Below are positions 56,438-64,000 of a stretch of 64,000 nt of DNA, one piece after another. Every line of letters starts with the position of its first letter. Position 1 is the stretch's first letter. The stretch comes from Bacteroidaceae bacterium (GTDB lineage Bacteria > Bacteroidota > Bacteroidia > Bacteroidales > Bacteroidaceae), in assembly GCA_024398635.1 (NCBI GenBank), contig JAKSIV010000006.1, positions 1 to 64,000 of the forward strand, read 5' to 3'. Made by a program: the position numbers and the translations under genes. Below the pieces are notes generated by a model. The model searched no databases, was not told the origin of the DNA, and saw only the letters and a program-made list of their open reading frames with translations.

Positions 56438-59400
56438 ATGTCTTCAAACACTGATAATCAGAGAATTAATTTCGCTTCCGTAAGGAACCCGATGCCGTGT
56501 CCTGATTTCCTTGAGGTTCAGCTCAAATCATTCAAGGATTTCCTCCAGTTGGACACACCACCTGAAAAGCGCAAGAACGAAGGACTCTACAAAGTATTCT
56601 CAGAGAACTTCCCTATAGCCGATACCCGGAACAATTTCGTCCTGGAATTCCTGGACTATTATATCGACCCGCCCCGCTACACCATTGAGGAGTGTCTGGA
56701 GCATGGTCTTACCTATAGCGTACCTTTGAAGGCCAAGCTGAAACTGTATTGCACCGATCCCGATCATGAGGATTTCGATACTGTTATTCAGGATGTATTC
56801 CTTGGCCCGATCCCGTACATGACAGCACAGGGTACATTCGTAATCAACGGCGCCGAGCGTGTAGTTGTTTCACAGCTTCACCGTTCACCCGGTGTGTTCT
56901 TCGGACAGAGCGTACACTCTAACGGAACACAGCTCTATTCGGCCCGTATCATCCCGTTCAAGGGTTCATGGATCGAGTTTGCAACTGACATCAACAACGT
57001 GATGTACGCTTACATCGACCGTAAGAAGAAACTCCCTGTAACAACACTGCTCCGTGCCATCGGCTTTGAGACCGATAAGGACATTGTGGATATATTTGAT
57101 CTGGCCGAGGAGGTCAAGGTCAACAAGACCAACCTTAAGAAGTGCATAGGACGCAAGCTTGCAGCACGCGTTCTGAGAACCCGTATCGAGGACTTCGTAG
57201 ATTCCGATACCGGTGAGGTCGTTTCAATTGACCGTCATGAGGTTGTAGTTGATCGTGAGGCAGAACTGAACGAGGAGAACATCAACGATATCCTTGAGTC
57301 AGGTTTAGAGACAATCCTGCTTCACAAGGAGACCGAGGGTCAGTCAGACTACTCAATCATATTCAATACTTTACAGAAGGATCCGTGCAACTCGGAGAAG
57401 GAGGCTGTCCTCTATATCTACCGTCAGTTGCGTAACGCAGATCCTGCTGATGATTCAAGTGCACGCGAGGTAATCAACAACCTGTTCTTCTCAGAGAAGC
57501 GTTATGATCTGGGTGAGGTAGGCCGTTACCGCGTAAACAAGAAGCTGGGTCTTACCACCGACATGAGCATCGGTGTCCTGACCAAGGAGGATATCATTGA
57601 GATCATCAAGTATCTGATTGAACTTGTTAACTCACACGCCGTGGTTGATGATATCGACCACCTGTCAAACCGTCGTGTACGTACCGTTGGTGAGCAGCTC
57701 TCCAACCAGTTCGCCATAGGTCTGGCCCGTATGGCCCGTACCATCCGCGAGCGCATGAACGTACGTGATAATGAGGTGTTCACTCCGACAGACCTCATCA
57801 ATGCCAAGACAGTATCGGCTGTGATCAACTCGTTCTTTGGTACCAACGCACTGTCACAGTTCATGGACCAGACCAATCCTCTGGCCGAGATCACTCACAA
57901 GCGCCGTATGTCCGCCCTTGGACCTGGCGGTCTGTCACGTGAGCGCGCCGGATTCGAGGTCCGTGACGTACACTATACACACTATGGCCGTCTCTGCCCT
58001 ATCGAGACTCCTGAAGGACCTAACATCGGTCTTATCTCATCTCTCTGTATCTACGCCAAGATCAATGACCTGGGATTCATCGAGACTCCGTACCGTAAGG
58101 TTAAGGACTGCCATGTAAACCTGAACAATGATGAAGTTCAGTACCTCACTGCCGAGGAAGAGGAGGGTGTAATCATAGGTCAGGGTAACGCTCCTTACGA
58201 CGAGAACGGTAAGTTTATCCGTAACCGCGTAAAGGCACGCTGTGACGCTGATTTCCCTGTCGTTCCGCCCGAGGAGGTTGAGCTTATGGACGTATCGCCC
58301 CAGCAGATCGCTTCAATCGCTGCTGCCCTGATTCCGTTCCTGGAGCACGATGATGCCAACCGTGCTTTGATGGGATCTAACATGATGCGCCAGGCCGTTC
58401 CTCTGATGCGTACCGAGGCTCCTATCGTAGGTACCGGTATCGAGAAGCAGCTGGCCGAGGATTCACGTACACAGATTACCGCCGAGGGTGACGGTGTCGT
58501 TACATATGTTGACGCCGCTTATATCCGCATCCTGTATGATCGCACCGAGGACGAGGAGTTTGTAAGCTTTGAGCCCGCCGAGAAGGAGTACAAGCTGCCC
58601 AAGTTCCGTCGTACCAACCAGAACATGACCATTGACCTGCGTCCTATCTGCGAGGTCGGTCAGCGTGTAAAGGCCGGTGACATCCTTACCGAAGGTTATT
58701 CAACCCAGAACGGTGAGTTGGCACTCGGTAAGAACCTGCTGGTTGCCTACATGCCTTGGAAGGGTTACAACTACGAGGATGCCATCGTGCTTAACGAGCG
58801 CGTGGTCCGTGAAGACATACTTACTTCTGTACATGTTGAGGAGTTCATCCTTGAAGTGCGCGAGACAAAGCGCGGTATGGAGGAACTCACCAATGATATA
58901 CCTAACGTGAGCGATGACGCCACCAAGGATCTGGATGAGAACGGTATCGTTCGTATCGGTGCTTACATCCAGCCGGGTGACATCCTGATAGGTAAGATCA
59001 CTCCTAAGGGTGAGTCTGATCCTTCACCTGAAGAGAAGCTGCTTCGTGCCATCTTCGGTGACAAGGCCGGTGACGTTAAGGACGCTTCACTCAAGGCTTC
59101 TCCTTCACTCAAGGGTGTTGTCATTGACAAGAAGCTCTTTGCACGTGCCATCAAGACCCGCAGTTCACGCCAGGCCGATAAGGCCCGTCTGCCGATGATT
59201 GACGTTGAGTTTGAGGATAAGGTGAACGAGCTCAAGGGTATTCTTGTAAAGAAGCTGGTTACCCTTACTACAAATAAGGTATCACAGGGTGTATTTGACC
59301 TGCTGGGTACTGAGGTTATCGCCAAGGGACAGCGTTTCTCAAAGCAGATACTCGAGGCTGTTGACTACTCATCGGTTCAGTCAGACAACTGGACATCCGA

Positions 59401-60250
59401 TGCTCACACCAACGAGCTCATCTCAAAACTGATTGTAAACTTCCTGCGCAAGTACAAGGAGTACGATGCAGAGAACAAGCGTAAGAAATTTGCTCTTACC
59501 ATTGGTGATGAGCTGCCTTCAGGCATCATCCAGATGGCTAAGGTTTACGTTGCCAAGAAGCGTAAGATCGGTGTAGGTGACAAGATGGCCGGTCGTCACG
59601 GTAACAAGGGTATCGTGTCACGCGTGGTCAAGCAGGAGGATATGCCGTTCCTGGCCGATGGTACTCCCGTCGATATCGTCCTCAACCCGCTGGGCGTGCC
59701 TTCACGTATGAACATCGGTCAGATATTCGAGACCGTTCTTGGTCACGCCGGCCGTGAGCTGGGTGTCAAGTTCGCTACCCCGATATTTGACGGAGCTACT
59801 ATAGATGATCTTAATGAATGGACTGATAAGGCCGGTCTGCCGCGTTACGGTAAGACTCAGCTTTATGACGGTGGCACAGGTGAGCCGTTTGACCAGTGCG
59901 CAACAGTAGGTGTTACCTATATGCTTAAGCTGGGTCACATGGTTGAAGACAAGATGCACGCCCGTTCAATCGGTCCGTACTCTCTTATCACTCAGCAGCC
60001 GCTTGGCGGTAAGGCCCAGTTCGGTGGTCAGCGTTTCGGTGAGATGGAGGTTTGGGCTCTTGAGGCATTCGGTGCAAGCCACGTGCTGCAGGAGATCCTG
60101 ACTATCAAGTCTGATGACGTTACCGGCCGTTCAAAGGCTTATGAGGCTATTGTGAAAGGTGATCCGATGCCGACACCCGGCATCCCCGAATCTCTCAACG
60201 TGCTGTTGCATGAGTTGCGTGGTTTGGGTCTTAGCATCAATCTTGAGTAA
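56438..60250 (+). CDS. rpoB: DNA-directed RNA polymerase subunit beta
   Basis: A 1,270-residue subunit. It contains the catalytic-fork motifs [13 protein letters not shown] and GPNIGLI (rifampicin region), [36 protein letters not shown] and the C-terminal [27 protein letters not shown], each intact. Length is normal for Bacteroidota. Confidence 0.98.
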   Translation: MSSNTDNQRINFASVRNPMPCPDFLEVQLKSFKDFLQLDTPPEKRKNEGLYKVFSENFPIADTRNNFVLEFLDYYIDPPRYTIEECLEHGLTYSVPLKAKLKLYCTDPDHEDFDTVIQDVFLGPIPYMTAQGTFVINGAERVVVSQLHRSPGVFFGQSVHSNGTQLYSARIIPFKGSWIEFATDINNVMYAYIDRKKKLPVTTLLRAIGFETDKDIVDIFDLAEEVKVNKTNLKKCIGRKLAARVLRTRIEDFVDSDTGEVVSIDRHEVVVDREAELNEENINDILESGLETILLHKETEGQSDYSIIFNTLQKDPCNSEKEAVLYIYRQLRNADPADDSSAREVINNLFFSEKRYDLGEVGRYRVNKKLGLTTDMSIGVLTKEDIIEIIKYLIELVNSHAVVDDIDHLSNRRVRTVGEQLSNQFAIGLARMARTIRERMNVRDNEVFTPTDLINAKTVSAVINSFFGTNALSQFMDQTNPLAEITHKRRMSALGPGGLSRERAGFEVRDVHYTHYGRLCPIETPEGPNIGLISSLCIYAKINDLGFIETPYRKVKDCHVNLNNDEVQYLTAEEEEGVIIGQGNAPYDENGKFIRNRVKARCDADFPVVPPEEVELMDVSPQQIASIAAALIPFLEHDDANRALMGSNMMRQAVPLMRTEAPIVGTGIEKQLAEDSRTQITAEGDGVVTYVDAAYIRILYDRTEDEEFVSFEPAEKEYKLPKFRRTNQNMTIDLRPICEVGQRVKAGDILTEGYSTQNGELALGKNLLVAYMPWKGYNYEDAIVLNERVVREDILTSVHVEEFILEVRETKRGMEELTNDIPNVSDDATKDLDENGIVRIGAYIQPGDILIGKITPKGESDPSPEEKLLRAIFGDKAGDVKDASLKASPSLKGVVIDKKLFARAIKTRSSRQADKARLPMIDVEFEDKVNELKGILVKKLVTLTTNKVSQGVFDLLGTEVIAKGQRFSKQILEAVDYSSVQSDNWTSDAHTNELISKLIVNFLRKYKEYDAENKRKKFALTIGDELPSGIIQMAKVYVAKKRKIGVGDKMAGRHGNKGIVSRVVKQEDMPFLADGTPVDIVLNPLGVPSRMNIGQIFETVLGHAGRELGVKFATPIFDGATIDDLNEWTDKAGLPRYGKTQLYDGGTGEPFDQCATVGVTYMLKLGHMVEDKMHARSIGPYSLITQQPLGGKAQFGGQRFGEMEVWALEAFGASHVLQEILTIKSDDVTGRSKAYEAIVKGDPMPTPGIPESLNVLLHELRGLGLSINLE

Positions 60251-60272
60251 TCATCATTAAAAGTAAGAAGCT

Positions 60273-63200
60273 ATGCCTTTCAAAAAAGATACAAAGATCA
60301 AGAACAATTTCTCAAAGATAACCATCAGTCTTGCCTCACCCGAGGAGATACTGACTAACTCCAGCGGCGAGGTACTGAAACCTGAGACCATCAACTACCG
60401 CACATACAAGCCCGAGCGCGACGGTCTGTTCTGCGAGCGCATTTTCGGTCCTGTAAAGGATTATGAGTGCCATTGCGGAAAGTACAAGAGAATCCGTTAC
60501 AAGGGTATCGTCTGCGAGCGTTGCGGTGTCGAGGTTACTGAGAAAAAGGTGCGTCGTGAGCGTATGGGCCATATTCAGCTCGTCGTTCCGGTTGCACATA
60601 TCTGGTATTTCCGTTCACTCCCCAATAAGATCGGTTATCTGCTGGGTATTCCTACCAAGCAGCTTGATTCGATCATTTACTACGAGCGTTACATCGTAAT
60701 CAACAAGGGTGCATGGGAAGATCCTATGGGCGAGACCCGCAAGCCCGAAGATCCCATCCTCCTGACCGAGGATGAATATCTGGATATTCTGGACAAGCTG
60801 CCCAAGGAGAACCAGATGCTCGATGATGACGATCCTCAGAAGTTCGTTGCCAAGATGGGTGCCGAGGCTATCTATGATCTGCTTTGCAAGCTGGATCTGG
60901 ACAAGCTCTCATATCAGCTCCGTGAGAAGGCCAACGATGAGAAGACCACCATGCAGCGTAAGACCGAGGCTCTCAAGCGCCTTCAGATCGTGGAGTCATT
61001 CCGTTCATCACGTGAGATCAACCGCCCCGAGTGGATGATCCTCAAGGTTGTTCCGGTTACTCCTCCTGAACTGCGTCCTCTGGTTCCTCTGGATGGCGGC
61101 CGTTTCGCAACTTCTGATTTGAACGAACTCTATCGTAGAGTTATAATACGTAACAACCGTCTTAAGAGACTTATTGAGATAAAGGCACCTGAGGTTATTC
61201 TGCGTAACGAGAAGCGTATGCTGCAGGAGGCCGTTGACAGCCTGTTTGACAACAGCCGTAAGGCCAGCGCCGTAAAGAGCGAAGCTAACCGTCCTCTCAA
61301 GTCACTCTCTGACTCACTTAAGGGTAAGCAGGGTCGTTTCCGTCAGAACCTGCTCGGTAAGCGTGTCGACTACTCAGCACGTTCAGTTATCGTGGTAGGT
61401 CCTGAGCTTAAGATGGGTGAGTGCGGTATTCCTAAGCTGATGGCTGCCGAGCTTTACAAGCCTTTCATCATCCGCAAGCTCATTGAGCGCGGTATCGTAA
61501 AGACCGTAAAGTCTGCCAAGAAGATTGTTGACCGCAAGGATCCTATCGTATGGGATATCCTGGAATACGTAATGAAGGGTCACCCAGTTCTCCTGAACCG
61601 TGCTCCTACACTGCACCGTCTGGGTATCCAGGCATTTCAGCCCAAGATGATCGAGGGTAAGGCCATTCAGCTGCACCCGCTGGCATGTACCGCTTTCAAC
61701 GCCGACTTCGATGGTGACCAGATGGCTGTACACCTCCCGCTCAGCAACGAGGCTATCCTTGAGGCTCAGATGCTCATGCTCCAGTCTCACAATATTCTGA
61801 ACCCTGCCAACGGTGCACCTATCACAGTGCCTGCACAGGATATGGTACTTGGTCTGTACTACATCACCAAGTTGCGTCGTTCAGTAAAGGATGCCGATGG
61901 CAACTATATAGAGAAGGTAAAGGGCGAGGGCCTGACATTCTACGGACCCGAAGAGGCTCTTATCGCATATAATGAAGGTAAGGTTGATATCCATGCTGTT
62001 GTCAAGGTTATGGTCAATGACGTTGACGAGCAGGGTAGCCCCATCACTCATCTGGTAGAGACATCAGTAGGTCGTGTTATCGTAAACGAACTGGTACCTG
62101 ATGAGGTTGGTTACATCAACTACATCATATCAAAGAAGACTTTGCGTGACCTCATCTCGGATGTTATCAAGAAGGTCGGTGTTGCACGTGCCTGCGAGTT
62201 CCTTGACGGAATCAAGAACCTGGGTTACAAGATGGCATTCCAGGGTGGTCTGTCATTCAACCTGAACGATATCATCATCCCGAAGGAGAAGCAGGAACTT
62301 GTTGCCAAAGGTAATGAGGAAGTCGAAGGTATCATGGCCGAATATAACATGGGTCTTATCACCGATAACGAGCGTTACAACAAGGTTATCGATGTATGGA
62401 CACATGTCAATGAGAATCTGTCAAAGGTTCTTATGAAGACCATCTCAAATGATGACCAGGGCTTCAACTCAGTATATATGATGCTTGATTCCGGTGCCCG
62501 TGGATCTAAGGAACAGATCCGTCAGCTCTCCGGTATGCGTGGTCTGATGGCCAAGCCTCAGAAAGCCGGTGCCGAGGGTGCACAGATCATTGAGAACCCG
62601 ATTCTTTCTAACTTTAAGGAGGGTCTGTCCGTGCTGGAGTACTTCATCTCTACACACGGTGCCCGTAAGGGTCTTGCCGATACCGCTCTTAAGACTGCCG
62701 ATGCCGGTTATCTGACACGTCGTCTTGTTGACGTATCACATGACGTGATCATCACCGAGGAGGACTGCGGCACACTGCGTGGTCTGGTCTGCACCGCCCT
62801 TAAGGAGAATGAAGAGGTTGTTGCATCACTCTATGGGCGTATCCTGGGTCGTGTATCAGTACACGATGTTATCCATCCTACCACCGGTGAACTTCTGGTT
62901 GCCGACGGTGAGATGATTACCGAGGAGATTGCCAAGAAGATTGATGAGTCACCTATCGAGAGCGTCGAGATACGTTCAGTGCTCACCTGCGAGAGCAAGC
63001 GTGGCGTTTGCGCCAAGTGCTACGGACGTAACCTGGCAACAGGACGTCTGGTTGAGAAGGGTGAAGCCGTGGGCGTTATCGCTGCCCAGTCAATCGGTGA
63101 GCCTGGTACTCAGTTGACACTGCGTACATTCCACGCCGGTGGTACCGCATCGAACATTGCCGCCAACTCAGGCCTGACAGCCAAGTATGACTGCCGCATT

Positions 63201-64000
63201 GAGTTTGAGGAGGTTCGTACTGTCGATGCCATGGATGAAGGCAAGAAGATACAGATTGTTGTAGGTCGTCTGGGTGAGGTGAAGTTCATTGACGAGAATA
63301 CAGGCATAGCCCTATCAACCCACAACCTGCCTTACGGTTCAAAGCTCTATGTAAAGAGTGGTGCCGTAGTCAAGAAGGGTGACCAGATTGCAACATGGGA
63401 TCCTTTCAATGCCCTCATCATCACTGAGGTTGCCGGTAAGGTGAAACTGACAGATGTCATTGCTAACGTAACATATAAGATTGAATCTGATGAGGCTACC
63501 GGCCTTGAGGAAATAATCATCACTGAAACCAAGGATAGAACCAAGATTCCTTCGGCCGACATCATCGGTCCTAAGGGAGAGGTGCTGCGTTCTTACAACC
63601 TGCCTGTAGGCGGTCACGTGGTTATCAAGGATGGTCAGGAACTCGCAGCCGGCGATATCCTTGTCAAGATTCCGCGCGTTCAGGGTAAGGCTGGTGATAT
63701 CACCGGTGGTCTGCCTCGTGTTACAGAGCTGTTCGAGGCCCGTAACCCGTCCAACCCCGCAGTGGTATCAGAAATCGATGGTACCGTTCATATGGGTAAG
63801 ATCAAGCGTGGTAACCGTGAGATCTCTGTCGTATCACGTACCGACGATGAGCGCAAGTATCTGGTTGCCCTGTCCAAGCAGATTCTGGTACAGGAGGGTG
63901 ACTATGTACGTGCAGGAACACCGCTTTCAGACGGTGCCATCACACCGAGCGATATCCTTGCCATCAAGGGTCCCACCGCTGTACAGGAGTATATCGTGAA
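60273..64000 (+). CDS. rpoC: DNA-directed RNA polymerase subunit beta', 5' part
   Basis: The frame opens at ATG 60273, 22 bases after rpoB, and runs open to the end of the window, giving 1,242 codons of an expected 1,430 or so. The N-terminal zinc ribbon reads [20 protein letters not shown]; the catalytic loop [10 protein letters not shown] is encoded near 61,700; the bridge-helix/trigger-loop region ([13 protein letters not shown]) is near 63,100. The 3' end is outside the window. Confidence 0.98.
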   Translation, partial: MPFKKDTKIKNNFSKITISLASPEEILTNSSGEVLKPETINYRTYKPERDGLFCERIFGPVKDYECHCGKYKRIRYKGIVCERCGVEVTEKKVRRERMGHIQLVVPVAHIWYFRSLPNKIGYLLGIPTKQLDSIIYYERYIVINKGAWEDPMGETRKPEDPILLTEDEYLDILDKLPKENQMLDDDDPQKFVAKMGAEAIYDLLCKLDLDKLSYQLREKANDEKTTMQRKTEALKRLQIVESFRSSREINRPEWMILKVVPVTPPELRPLVPLDGGRFATSDLNELYRRVIIRNNRLKRLIEIKAPEVILRNEKRMLQEAVDSLFDNSRKASAVKSEANRPLKSLSDSLKGKQGRFRQNLLGKRVDYSARSVIVVGPELKMGECGIPKLMAAELYKPFIIRKLIERGIVKTVKSAKKIVDRKDPIVWDILEYVMKGHPVLLNRAPTLHRLGIQAFQPKMIEGKAIQLHPLACTAFNADFDGDQMAVHLPLSNEAILEAQMLMLQSHNILNPANGAPITVPAQDMVLGLYYITKLRRSVKDADGNYIEKVKGEGLTFYGPEEALIAYNEGKVDIHAVVKVMVNDVDEQGSPITHLVETSVGRVIVNELVPDEVGYINYIISKKTLRDLISDVIKKVGVARACEFLDGIKNLGYKMAFQGGLSFNLNDIIIPKEKQELVAKGNEEVEGIMAEYNMGLITDNERYNKVIDVWTHVNENLSKVLMKTISNDDQGFNSVYMMLDSGARGSKEQIRQLSGMRGLMAKPQKAGAEGAQIIENPILSNFKEGLSVLEYFISTHGARKGLADTALKTADAGYLTRRLVDVSHDVIITEEDCGTLRGLVCTALKENEEVVASLYGRILGRVSVHDVIHPTTGELLVADGEMITEEIAKKIDESPIESVEIRSVLTCESKRGVCAKCYGRNLATGRLVEKGEAVGVIAAQSIGEPGTQLTLRTFHAGGTASNIAANSGLTAKYDCRIEFEEVRTVDAMDEGKKIQIVVGRLGEVKFIDENTGIALSTHNLPYGSKLYVKSGAVVKKGDQIATWDPFNALIITEVAGKVKLTDVIANVTYKIESDEATGLEEIIITETKDRTKIPSADIIGPKGEVLRSYNLPVGGHVVIKDGQELAAGDILVKIPRVQGKAGDITGGLPRVTELFEARNPSNPAVVSEIDGTVHMGKIKRGNREISVVSRTDDERKYLVALSKQILVQEGDYVRAGTPLSDGAITPSDILAIKGPTAVQEYIV

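Overview
The window looks like a chromosomal segment of a Bacteroidota member of order Bacteroidales, probably near Prevotellaceae/Bacteroidaceae; genus is not decidable from sequence alone. Evidence: promoters of the Bacteroidota type (TTTG, about 19 bases, TAnnTTTG) sit before many genes, there is a PorP-GldKLMN type IX secretion operon, uppS-BamA-Skp envelope genes, a small DUF2795-type acidic protein, and the tuf-secE-nusG-rplKAJL-rpoBC order typical of the phylum.

Layout. 1-840: wreckage of a Rid-family gene (minus strand, frameshifted) fused to a truncated IS21 istB with three 24-bp terminal repeats. 972-9850: a compact five-gene minus-strand operon, read as Xre regulator, type III-like Mod methyltransferase, Res helicase/nuclease, an OLD-like AAA ATPase with a DUF4435/TOPRIM-like tail, and an AlbA_2/GHKL ATPase. 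This is the accessory part of the window and the best candidate for a little-described defence system. 9967-13000: a coiled-coil membrane protein, a DUF2795-type protein, a PduO-type cobalamin adenosyltransferase, a methyltransferase, a DUF3108-type exported protein and tRNA-Leu. 13070-16690: a carboxylesterase lipoprotein followed by a complete IS1182-type element whose terminal repeats form hairpins.

16695-19648 (minus): argH, pyrE, a SRPBCC protein and a Rieske-like four-cysteine lipoprotein. 19799-27883 (plus): an envelope-biogenesis run (lipoprotein, barrel protein, uppS, bamA, three Skp/OmpH paralogues, murI). 27869-30143 (minus): LolC/E-like permease, rbfA, O-methyltransferase. 30188-34096 (plus): a Xer recombinase, an abundant OmpA/TPR-like lipoprotein, dprA. 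34091-38953: an AraC fragment, mdh, gamma carbonic anhydrase, Kdo transferase, gltX. 39038-43334: 7TM-HD phosphohydrolase and priA, convergent and overlapping. 43402-49827 (minus): an outer-membrane barrel protein and the type IX secretion operon porP-gldK-gldL-gldM-gldN.

49955-64000 (plus): rpsU, a second Xer recombinase, a ribosome hibernation factor, then a tRNA cluster (Thr-Tyr-Gly-Thr), tuf, tRNA-Trp, secE, nusG, rplK, rplA, rplJ, rplL, rpoB and the first 1,242 codons of rpoC. A near-consensus promoter precedes this run, and several strong hairpins between its genes are likely attenuators or processing sites. There is no rRNA gene, CRISPR array or replication origin that I can recognise.
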